From Fen-1135 sp963705275 (GTDB lineage Bacteria > Desulfobacterota > Syntrophia > Syntrophales > UBA2185), in contig OY970063.1 of NCBI GenBank assembly GCA_963705275.1, positions 1,302,001 through 1,366,000 of the forward strand: a DNA stretch of 64,000 nt, read 5' to 3'. The translations under genes and the position numbers were made by a program. Each line of letters begins with the position of its first letter. The first letter of the stretch is position 1. Below, piece by piece: positions 52,868-61,226 of the stretch. The notes below the pieces were generated by a model that saw only the letters and a program-made list of their open reading frames with translations, ran no database searches and was not told where the DNA came from.

Positions 52868-54592
52868 TCACCTGAATTTCTTCTGCACAGCCTGAGCGTT
52901 TTTGAGATTTTCCTGCGCCATTGCGTAATCCGGGTTGAGACGCAATGCCTCCCGATAACTGGCGATGGCCTCGTCAAGCCTTCCTTGATAAAGCAAGGCG
53001 CTTCCCAGATTGTTATGAGCCTTTGCATACCCCGGACTGATGCGGATGCTTTCGCGAAACTGATTAATGGCGTCATCGAGTTTCCCTTCGGATGCCAGCA
53101 CTGTCCCCAAATTATAGTGTGCATCAGCTGGGTTGTTGATGCTGATAGCCTTCTGAAAGCGGGCAATGGCTTCGTCTCTTTTACCTTGTAGGGCCAAGGC
53201 GTAACCCAGGTTGTTTTGCGCCCAGGCATTTTCCGACGTAACCTTTATGGCACGTTCATAAAGTACGATGTTGTTGCGCCAATAACCTGTCTGGGCATAC
53301 GTCATAATTACGCAAGCGAGAAGAATCCCCAGGGCGGCAGAAGCAAGGGCAATTCTTCTATAACGCCAGCGATTGAGAAGTTCCGGAACTCCCCAGGCAA
53401 TCATGATGAAAACGCCGATGAGGGGCACATAGGTATAGCGATCGGCCATGGACTGTAATCCCACCTGCACCAATCCAATGACCGGTACAAGCGTTCCCAG
53501 ATACCAAAGCCAGCCGACTATAAGGTAGGGGAAACGCAGGGCTGTTCGAATAGTCAGGTAGGTTGCAATCATTAGTGCCAACATCGCCGATACCGCCTGC
53601 CATGAGAGCAGTGCCTCGCCCCCATAGGGATAAAAGATGGAGAGTTTCGCGGGCCATAGCATCTTCCCGATATAGCTGACATAAGAAGTCAGTGCATTGG
53701 CAATGCGACCGCCCAAGGGATAGAGCTCCATGGGTTTCACTACTCGATGCTGGGCATAGAAGGTTATAAAACAGAAGAGTGTGGCGACAACAAAGAATGG
53801 CGCCTTTTCTTTCAGCAACGGTCGTATCCCTAGCCACAGGGCACGGGATTTTACACTACCTTTATTCTGTGCTGTATCTTTTCCGGGTTGCTGCGATTTC
53901 TGTTTTTTTTTCGCGCGCCTCGCCGGTTGTGATGTTGCGGCAGCGATGCGGGCGCCTGACTTCGCCAAGTTGAGCCGCTTGAGGGGCCAGTAATCCAGAA
54001 GGAGAAGGACAAAGGGCAAGGTGACCAGCATCGGCTTTGACATGAGACCCAGCAGGAAGAATGCGAGTACAAAGAGATACCTCTTATATCCGGGACGTTC
54101 CACATAGTAGACATACGCCCCCATGGTGAGCATCCAGAAAAAGGTGGAGAGGACGTCCTTCCGTTCAGCCACCCAGGCGACAGACTCCACATGAAGCGGA
54201 TGCAGCGCAAAAAGCCCTGCCACAAAGGCGCTCTGCCAGAGACCCCTCGTCATGCGATGTAAAATGAGAAAGAGTAAGAGAGAATTGGCGACATGAAAGA
54301 AGAGGTTGACCAGATGATGCCGTCCCGGTTTCAGTCCGAACAACTGACAGTCCGACATGTGTGAGAGCCACGTCAGCGGGTGCCAATTATGGGCATGTGG
54401 TTCGGAAATGGCCCAGATTACGCCTTTAAGAGTAATCCCGGCCTGCACATAACGGTTTTCTGTTACATAATCGTTATCATCAAAGGATATGAACTCGTGG
54501 TTTCTGACTTGCCAGAAGACCGCAGTGGTTGTTATTGACAGGGCAATACAGATTACCAGTACTAAATATTTTCCATTTATCTTACTTGTCAT
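52868..54592 (-). CDS. Multi-pass membrane protein with C-terminal TPRs (copy A, TMTC-like)
   Basis: A 574-residue protein: ~10 membrane helices, then about four TPRs (~445-565, for example KRDEAIARFQKAISINNPAD). The first periplasmic loop contains FDDNDYVTENRYV and NWHPLTWLSH, and ALHPLHVESVAWVAERKDVL follows. This is the bacterial 'GT-C plus TPR' architecture resembling eukaryotic TMTC O-mannosyltransferases; the acidic pair FDD would be a candidate catalytic site. No activity is proven. The ATG overlaps the stop of copy B (ATGA). Paralogue of 58989-61226. Confidence 0.75.
   Translation of the reverse strand: MTSKINGKYLVLVICIALSITTTAVFWQVRNHEFISFDDNDYVTENRYVQAGITLKGVIWAISEPHAHNWHPLTWLSHMSDCQLFGLKPGRHHLVNLFFHVANSLLLFLILHRMTRGLWQSAFVAGLFALHPLHVESVAWVAERKDVLSTFFWMLTMGAYVYYVERPGYKRYLFVLAFFLLGLMSKPMLVTLPFVLLLLDYWPLKRLNLAKSGARIAAATSQPARRAKKKQKSQQPGKDTAQNKGSVKSRALWLGIRPLLKEKAPFFVVATLFCFITFYAQHRVVKPMELYPLGGRIANALTSYVSYIGKMLWPAKLSIFYPYGGEALLSWQAVSAMLALMIATYLTIRTALRFPYLIVGWLWYLGTLVPVIGLVQVGLQSMADRYTYVPLIGVFIMIAWGVPELLNRWRYRRIALASAALGILLACVIMTYAQTGYWRNNIVLYERAIKVTSENAWAQNNLGYALALQGKRDEAIARFQKAISINNPADAHYNLGTVLASEGKLDDAINQFRESIRISPGYAKAHNNLGSALLYQGRLDEAIASYREALRLNPDYAMAQENLKNAQAVQKKFR
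54018..54245. repeat. 228-bp tract nearly identical to 60655-60882
   Basis: Only two differences were seen over 228 bp between copies A and A'. The surrounding DNA is clearly more diverged, so a local conversion tract is likely. It encodes the block around ALHPLHVESVAWVAERKD and the following membrane helices. Confidence 0.75.
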
Positions 54593-56505
54593 TTGTTATG
54601 CATCGCAAGGGCATTTTTCAGATTATCCTCAGCCAGTTTGAAGTTGGGGTTAATTCTCAAAGCCGCACGGAAACATTCAATCGCCTCTTTAAACCTTTCT
54701 TGATGAAGCAAGGCATTCCCAAGATTGTTATGAGCCTCTGCAAAGTCAGGCTTGAGTCTGATGGCCTCACGAAAGTCGATAATTGCTTCCTCTTCTTTAC
54801 CCTGGAGAGCGAGGACGTAACCTATGTAATTATGATAGGTGGCAGAATCAGGCTTGAGTCTGATAGCCTCCTTGAGGCGGGCGATTGCTTCTGCCAGTTT
54901 ACCCTGACGAACCAAGGCGATGCCCGAGTTATAATTCGCATCCGAGTAGTACGGATTGATCCTTAAGGCCTCCTGATAGTCGGCAACTGCTCCCCCGTAG
55001 TCCCCCAGATTGAGCTTCGCGTTCCCCCGGTTGTAATAGGCCGCATAAAAGCTGGGATTCAGCTCAATTGCCCTGTTGTAATACGTCAATGCCTCGGATG
55101 CATCTCCCGCATCCGCCAGTGCCTTCCCATAATTACAGAACGGCCTTGCTTTATTCGGAGATTTCTTTATACAGTCACCCCAGAGGGTATAATCACTTCT
55201 CCAGACCTTGTTGCGCTCATAGGTCAATACTGTACTTGTAAAAACCATTAGGACCAGGACTGCCCAACCTACCTGCCTGTATCTGTCCCATAAGAAATAA
55301 TAGGCTATACCCATCAAGACGAGGAAGAACCCAAAACTGGGCAGGTACGTCCGGTGTTCAAATATAACATTCTGGGAAATCGGGATAATGCTTGATTCCA
55401 CGGACAGGGTTAAGAAAAACCAGAATATGCCAAATGCAATCAGCCGATACCTGCGAAAAAGGATTATCCCGAGAACAAGAATCCCTGCCAGAGATAGCAG
55501 GCCAAAGATCGTATGCCATTCAAAAAGACTGTGGGAGACCGGATAATCATAATCCATATTCTGATTTATAGGCACTATGAATAGCCTGATATATGTGAGT
55601 ATGACACTAAACTGGGTGAGGAGATATTCCCATGTCGTTATGGGATAATCATAACCCTGGTCAGGAAGAGGGGGTATGGTATTAAAGATCCTGAAGGAGA
55701 AATTAAGGAAAAAGAGGACAACAAAAATCCCGAGGATAATGATGGGAATCTGAATGCCTCTGTCTTTTATATCGATCTTCCATGCATCGGTCTTTATAAA
55801 GCTGAACTCATACAAAATAAGGGCGGCGGGCAGTGTAAAGACGATTTCCTTGGTCAGCATCCCCAGTACTGCGCACAGTATGGAACCTGCGTAGAAAAAT
55901 AAGACCCGCTTATCCTTATTACCCTCCCCAAGTCTCCCCTTTACATACAAAGCCAGCGATAACAGATAAAACAGCGTGGCCAATGACGCCAATCGTTGCA
56001 CTATATACGTCACCGACTGGGTCGCCAGGGGATGGGATACAAACAACAAGGCGGTAAATAGGGCCATTACCTCTTTATGCCTGCTTATCGGCTGAGCTCT
56101 CATTACAGGTGTCGACATCGTCAGCAGCACCAGCCACCATACCAATACCGCATTGACAACATGTATCGCCAGATTGACGAGGTGGTATCCCCAAACATCA
56201 AGTCTATGAAAATGATAATCTAAGGCGAATGATAGATACCCTATGGGACGGCTGGGGTAAAATCCCCACCAGGCTTTCACATCGGAAAGATTTCTTATGG
56301 CGATGTTATCCTCAATAGTCGGGACATCGTCAAAATGAAAGGAGTAATTAAAGGAGTTGGAATATGCTATTATGCCCACCAGGCATATAAGTATTATGGA
56401 AACTAGGCTCCACGGGATTTGTCGGGTTTTCCTTTCTTCTTTTCCCCCACCCGTGATGTCTTTTTGCTTCTTCTTAGAAACTTTCAGTGCCTGTCTCTTC
56501 CCCAC
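54589..56505 (-). CDS. Multi-pass membrane protein with C-terminal TPRs (copy B)
   Basis: A 638-residue protein: a Lys-rich N-terminus, ~10 membrane helices with a loop motif FHFDDVPTIEDN (acidic pair as in copy A) and SRPIGYLSFALDYHFHRL, then about six TPRs (~455-635, for example SEALTYYNRAIELNPSFYAA). The start is GTG at 56505 with GGGAGG ahead of it. It is very similar to 56588-58837, and 614 bp are identical by eye. Proposed GT-C membrane glycosyltransferase or related; unproven. Confidence 0.75.
   Translation of the reverse strand: MGKRQALKVSKKKQKDITGGGKEERKTRQIPWSLVSIILICLVGIIAYSNSFNYSFHFDDVPTIEDNIAIRNLSDVKAWWGFYPSRPIGYLSFALDYHFHRLDVWGYHLVNLAIHVVNAVLVWWLVLLTMSTPVMRAQPISRHKEVMALFTALLFVSHPLATQSVTYIVQRLASLATLFYLLSLALYVKGRLGEGNKDKRVLFFYAGSILCAVLGMLTKEIVFTLPAALILYEFSFIKTDAWKIDIKDRGIQIPIIILGIFVVLFFLNFSFRIFNTIPPLPDQGYDYPITTWEYLLTQFSVILTYIRLFIVPINQNMDYDYPVSHSLFEWHTIFGLLSLAGILVLGIILFRRYRLIAFGIFWFFLTLSVESSIIPISQNVIFEHRTYLPSFGFFLVLMGIAYYFLWDRYRQVGWAVLVLMVFTSTVLTYERNKVWRSDYTLWGDCIKKSPNKARPFCNYGKALADAGDASEALTYYNRAIELNPSFYAAYYNRGNAKLNLGDYGGAVADYQEALRINPYYSDANYNSGIALVRQGKLAEAIARLKEAIRLKPDSATYHNYIGYVLALQGKEEEAIIDFREAIRLKPDFAEAHNNLGNALLHQERFKEAIECFRAALRINPNFKLAEDNLKNALAMHNK
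55187..55800. repeat. 614-bp tract identical to 57519-58132
   Basis: Compared by eye base for base, no difference was found between this part of copy B and the matching part of copy B', while the DNA just outside differs. The tract covers the end of the membrane domain and the loops before the TPRs. It suggests recent duplication or gene conversion. Confidence 0.8.
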
Positions 56506-56587
56506 ACTGCCTCCCGGTTACTATATCAAACTTCCCATCGCCGCACATGAACTGAAATGGTTGTGTCAATTTGAAGCACGACACGTC

Positions 56588-58837
56588 CTAAAATTTAGGA
56601 GAGGGGCCTTGTCGGTTCTTTCTCTCCTGAACAAGGGCCTTGTTGAGGTTCTTCTGCGCCATTACGTAGTCTGGCTTGAGACGGACAGCCTGACGGAAAT
56701 TGTCAATCGCTTCATCAATTTTACCGCGGAGAAGCAAAATATTTCCCAAATTGTTATAGGCCTTGGCATAGTCCGGCCTGATGCGGATACATTCACGAAA
56801 ATGGGAAATAGCCTCATCAAGTTTTCCCTGCGTGGCCAGGACGGTACCCAAGCTGTAATGGACAGCCGCATTGGCGGGGTTGATTTTGAGAGCCTTGAAG
56901 AAAATGAGTATGGCCTCGTCAAGCCTACCCTGCTTCGTTAAGGCAAGGCCCATGTTGTTATAGGAGTCGGTTAGCTTGGGATCAATACGCACTGCCTCGG
57001 CATAATGGCCGATGGCGTCATCAAGCCGGCCCTCCTCCTCCAGGGCATTGCCCAGGTTGTTTTCAGCATCTGCAGAATCAGGCTTGAGTCTGATGGCCTC
57101 ACGGAACTGAATAATAGCCTCCCCCGTCTCACCCCGGCGAGCAAGTAGATTACCCAAATTGTAATGATAATCTGCAGAATCAGGCTTAAGTCTGATGGCC
57201 TCCTTGAGGCGGGCGATTGCTTCTGCCAGTTTGCCCTGACGAGCCAAGGCGATACCCGAGTTATAATTCGCATCCGAGTAGTACGGATTGATCCTTAAGG
57301 CCTCCTGATAGTCGGCAACTGCTCCCCCGTAGTCCCCCAGATTGAGCTTCGCGTTCCCCCGGTTGTAATAAGCCGTATAAAAGCTGGGATTCAGCTCAAT
57401 TGCCCTGTTGTAATACGTCAATGCCTCGGATACATTCCCCATATCGAGCAACGCACTCCCATAGTTACTCAACAGCCTTGCTTTATTCGGAGATTTCTTT
57501 ATACAGTCACCCCACAGAGTATAATCACTTCTCCAGACCTTGTTGCGCTCATAGGTCAATACTGTACTTGTAAAAACCATTAGGACCAGGACTGCCCAAC
57601 CTACCTGCCTGTATCTGTCCCATAAGAAATAATAGGCTATACCCATCAAGACGAGGAAGAACCCAAAACTGGGCAGGTACGTCCGGTGTTCAAATATAAC
57701 ATTCTGGGAAATCGGGATAATGCTTGATTCCACGGACAGGGTTAAGAAAAACCAGAATATGCCAAATGCAATCAGCCGATACCTGCGAAAAAGGATTATC
57801 CCGAGAACAAGAATCCCTGCCAGAGATAGCAGGCCAAAGATCGTATGCCATTCAAAAAGACTGTGGGAGACCGGATAATCATAATCCATATTCTGATTTA
57901 TAGGCACTATGAATAGCCTGATATATGTGAGTATGACACTAAACTGGGTGAGGAGATATTCCCATGTCGTTATGGGATAATCATAACCCTGGTCAGGAAG
58001 AGGGGGTATGGTATTAAAGATCCTGAAGGAGAAATTAAGGAAAAAGAGGACAACAAAAATCCCGAGGATAATGATGGGAATCTGAATGCCTCTGTCTTTT
58101 ATATCGATCTTCCATGCATCGGTCTTTATAAAACTGAATTCATAGAGGACAAGGGCAAATGGCAGTGTAAAAACGATCTCCTTGGTCAGCATCCCCAGTA
58201 TCGCACACAGTATGGAACCTGCGTAGAAAAATAAGACCCGCTTATCTTTATTACCCTCCCCAAGTCTCCCCTTTACATACAGCGCCAGCGACAACAGATA
58301 AAACAGCGTGGCCAATGAAGCCAACCGCTGCACTATATATGTCACCGACTGGGTCGCCAGGGGATGCGATACGAAAAGCAAAGCAGCAAAAAGGGCCATT
58401 GACATTTTGTGCCGGCTCATAGGCTGACTTCTCATTACAGGTGTCGACATCGTCAGCAGCACCAGCCACCATACCAATACGGCATTGATAACATGTATCG
58501 CCAGATTAACGAGGTGGTATCCCCAAACATCAAGTCTATGAAAATGATAATCTAAGGCGAATGATAGATACCCTATGGGACGGCTGGGGACAAACCCCCA
58601 CCATGCCTTAACATTGGAAAGATTCCTTATTGTGATATTCTCTTCAATGTTCAGATGATCATCAAAATGAAAGGAGCAATTAAAGGAGTTGGAATAAGCG
58701 ATCATACCCACAAGGCATATAAGTATTATAGATATAAAGCCCCATGGGACGTGTCGGGATTTTTCTTCTTTCTTTTCCCCACCCGCCATGTCTTTCTGCT
58801 TCTTCTTAGAAATTTTCAGTGCCTGTCTCTTCCCCAC
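56588..58837 (-). CDS. Multi-pass membrane protein with C-terminal TPRs (copy B')
   Basis: A 749-residue paralogue of copy B with the same Lys-rich start, loop motif FHFDDHLNIEEN and membrane domain, but with at least eight TPRs. The first repeats resemble copy B; later ones (RLDDAIGHYAEAVRIDPK, QGKLDEAISHFRECIRIRPD) resemble the TPRs of copies A and A'. It therefore looks like a chimera. The start is GTG at 58837 with the same upstream GGGAGG sequence as copy B. The gap to copy B is 82 bp. Function inferred as for copy A. Confidence 0.75.
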   Translation of the reverse strand: MGKRQALKISKKKQKDMAGGEKKEEKSRHVPWGFISIILICLVGMIAYSNSFNCSFHFDDHLNIEENITIRNLSNVKAWWGFVPSRPIGYLSFALDYHFHRLDVWGYHLVNLAIHVINAVLVWWLVLLTMSTPVMRSQPMSRHKMSMALFAALLFVSHPLATQSVTYIVQRLASLATLFYLLSLALYVKGRLGEGNKDKRVLFFYAGSILCAILGMLTKEIVFTLPFALVLYEFSFIKTDAWKIDIKDRGIQIPIIILGIFVVLFFLNFSFRIFNTIPPLPDQGYDYPITTWEYLLTQFSVILTYIRLFIVPINQNMDYDYPVSHSLFEWHTIFGLLSLAGILVLGIILFRRYRLIAFGIFWFFLTLSVESSIIPISQNVIFEHRTYLPSFGFFLVLMGIAYYFLWDRYRQVGWAVLVLMVFTSTVLTYERNKVWRSDYTLWGDCIKKSPNKARLLSNYGSALLDMGNVSEALTYYNRAIELNPSFYTAYYNRGNAKLNLGDYGGAVADYQEALRINPYYSDANYNSGIALARQGKLAEAIARLKEAIRLKPDSADYHYNLGNLLARRGETGEAIIQFREAIRLKPDSADAENNLGNALEEEGRLDDAIGHYAEAVRIDPKLTDSYNNMGLALTKQGRLDEAILIFFKALKINPANAAVHYSLGTVLATQGKLDEAISHFRECIRIRPDYAKAYNNLGNILLLRGKIDEAIDNFRQAVRLKPDYVMAQKNLNKALVQERKNRQGPSPKF
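57519..58132. repeat. 614-bp tract identical to 55187-55800
   Basis: Partner of the tract in copy B. Confidence 0.8.
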
Positions 58838-58988
58838 ACTGCCTCCCGGTGGATATTTTCAACGGTAGCGAGCATAAACAAATAATATACTTGAGCGCGT
58901 CAAATTTTACATCCAATGCGCCGCCTCGCAATGAAGACAGCGGGCGCAAATTACAATATATCTTGTCCAGGCATAGTCTGGACCACGC

Positions 58989-61226
58989 CTATCGTGTCTT
59001 TCCCCGTTGGGCAAGAGCAACTTGAAGATTGTTATGCGCCTCTTTATAGTCCGGCCGTATCTGTAACGCTTGACGAAAATGGGAAATAGCTTCATCCAGC
59101 TTGCCTTTGCGGGCGAGTATAATACCCATATTGTTATGGGCTTCCGCATATCTTGGTTTAATCTGCAGCGCCCTGGAATAATCAACTAACGCTTCATCAA
59201 GATTTCCCTTCTTAGCCAAGGTCTTTCCCATGGCGAAATAATTTTCCGGGTTAGAGGGCATAAGGCGAATGGCCTCCCTAAGATGTGTAACAGCCTCATC
59301 AAGATTTCCTTTTTGCATTAATGCTAACCCTAAATTTGTATGTGCTTCGGCATAGTCAGGTTTTATCTCCAAGGCTTTGACAAAACAATCCATTGCGTTA
59401 TCAAGGTTGCCACGCATAGCCCTTATGACACCCATGTTAAGGATTGTTTCGGGATCGAAAGGATCAATGCGGTTTGCCTGATGGAAATAGGACATTGCTT
59501 CGTCAATATTGCCTTTCTGCATCGAAGCTAACCCTAAATTGTACTGAGCGTTGTCACGCTCCGGCTTGATGCGGATGGATTCTCGAAAGTGATAAATGGC
59601 TTCATCCAGTTTCCCCTGTGAGGCCAAGACAGTCCCCAGGTTGTAGTGGGCTGCCGCATGATTGGAGTTGATTCTAAGAGCCTTGAGGAAATTTGTTATG
59701 GCTTCATCGGCTCTTCCCTGCTTAGTCAAGGCAAGACCCATATTGTTATAGGAGTCTGGCAGATTAGGATCAATCCGCACTGCCTCGGCATAATGGGCCA
59801 TGGCCTCATCAAGCCTGCCTTCAGCCTCCAAAACAGTTCCCATATTGTTTAACATTATAGGATTATTGGATGTCTTCTCCAAGGCATGCTTAAACAGGGT
59901 ATTGCTGTTTTGCCAGTAACCCACCTGCTTCCATGTTACGAATGAAAAGAGGCAAAGTATGATGGCAGTAACCGTTGCAAAAGCGGCATTCCGATGTCTC
60001 CAATTTTTTAAAAGCTCAGGTACACCCCAGGCAGCCATGATAGAAATACCGATAAGGGGTACATAGGTATAACGGTCCGCCATCGCCTGCACCCCCACCT
60101 GGACAAGACCGATGACGGGAACCAGTGTCCCCAGATACCAGAGCCACCCCGTCATGAGATACGGGTAACGCTTTACGTTCCGGATAATCAAAAAGGTTGT
60201 CAGGCCAAGAAAGAGACCCGCCCCAATGACCCGCCAGACCGGAGTCGTGCCGGGGTATGGATAAAGAACGGCAAGATCAGCAGGCCAGACCATCTTCCCA
60301 ATATAACCACAGTAAGAAACAAGTGCATTTGCGACGCGAGATGACAAGGGGAAGCTTTGCGGAGAACCCACGGCCCCGCCCTTCAGCTGGGCCATGTATG
60401 TAACTACACTCGATGCCAGAGAAAAGACAAAGAAGGGAACCTTTTCCAGGATAATCTGGCCGATGGCAGGCTGTTGCCGGGTCCTATTGTCAGTCTTATT
60501 TGCATGCTCTTCTTTTATTGCGGTCCTTCCGCGTTCCTTCTTCTTGCCGTGTGGTTTCACGAGCCTTTCAGATTTCACACTATCAACTGCTAATGGTCTT
60601 TCCATCTGTAAACGACGGAGGGGCCAGTAATCAAGAAGGAGCAGGACAAAAGGTAAGGTGACCAGCATCGGCTTTGACATGAGACCTAGCAGGAAGAATG
60701 CGAGTACAAAGAGATACCTCTTATATCCGGGATGTTCCACATAGTAGACATACGCCCCCATGGTGAGCATCCAGAAAAAGGTGGAGAGGACGTCCTTCCG
60801 TTCAGCCACCCAGGCGACAGACTCCACATGAAGCGGATGCAGCGCAAAAAGCCCTGCCACAAAGGCGCTCTGCCAGAGACCCTTAGTCATTCGGTGAAGA
60901 ATGAAAAAGAGCAATAAGGTGTTTGCTACGTGGAATAGGAGATTTACTAAATGATGCAAACCTGGCTTCAATCCGAACAACTGACAGTCCAGCATGTGGG
61001 AAAGCCAGGTCAGGGGATGCCAGTTGCTCACATAGAAGGTTGTAAAAGCCCAGGCAGCGTTCCCAGACGTCAGACCGGTCTGTACATGACGGTTTTCCGT
61101 TATGTATCTGTTGTCATCAAAATTGACAAAATCGTGACTGTTCACCTGCCAGTAAATGGAAATGATAGTTATCGCCAAGAAGAGGCATATCAAGAATGTG
61201 CGGTGGCTGTAATCTGACTCATTCAT
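58989..61226 (-). CDS. Multi-pass membrane protein with C-terminal TPRs (copy A')
   Basis: A 745-residue paralogue of copy A: ~10 membrane helices with FDDNRYITENRHVQ and NWHPLTWLSHMLD, then eight or more TPRs (~465-740, for example EGRLDEAMAHYAEAVRIDPN, KGNLDEALVDYSRALQIKPR). The ATG overlaps the hflX stop by one base (TAATG), so its translation is coupled to a housekeeping GTPase gene. It is the first of the four-gene set A'-B'-B-A. A TMTC-like glycosyltransferase role is a guess from architecture. Confidence 0.75.
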   Translation of the reverse strand: MNESDYSHRTFLICLFLAITIISIYWQVNSHDFVNFDDNRYITENRHVQTGLTSGNAAWAFTTFYVSNWHPLTWLSHMLDCQLFGLKPGLHHLVNLLFHVANTLLLFFILHRMTKGLWQSAFVAGLFALHPLHVESVAWVAERKDVLSTFFWMLTMGAYVYYVEHPGYKRYLFVLAFFLLGLMSKPMLVTLPFVLLLLDYWPLRRLQMERPLAVDSVKSERLVKPHGKKKERGRTAIKEEHANKTDNRTRQQPAIGQIILEKVPFFVFSLASSVVTYMAQLKGGAVGSPQSFPLSSRVANALVSYCGYIGKMVWPADLAVLYPYPGTTPVWRVIGAGLFLGLTTFLIIRNVKRYPYLMTGWLWYLGTLVPVIGLVQVGVQAMADRYTYVPLIGISIMAAWGVPELLKNWRHRNAAFATVTAIILCLFSFVTWKQVGYWQNSNTLFKHALEKTSNNPIMLNNMGTVLEAEGRLDEAMAHYAEAVRIDPNLPDSYNNMGLALTKQGRADEAITNFLKALRINSNHAAAHYNLGTVLASQGKLDEAIYHFRESIRIKPERDNAQYNLGLASMQKGNIDEAMSYFHQANRIDPFDPETILNMGVIRAMRGNLDNAMDCFVKALEIKPDYAEAHTNLGLALMQKGNLDEAVTHLREAIRLMPSNPENYFAMGKTLAKKGNLDEALVDYSRALQIKPRYAEAHNNMGIILARKGKLDEAISHFRQALQIRPDYKEAHNNLQVALAQRGKTR
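60655..60882. repeat. 228-bp tract nearly identical to 54018-54245
   Basis: Partner of the tract in copy A. Confidence 0.75.

Noticed and set aside
52868..61226. TPR arrays as possible tandem DNA repeats or CRISPR
   Set aside because: The periodicity is ~102 bp of coding sequence with diverged units and 34-residue TPR pattern; no identical short repeats with spacers. No CRISPR array was seen anywhere in the window.
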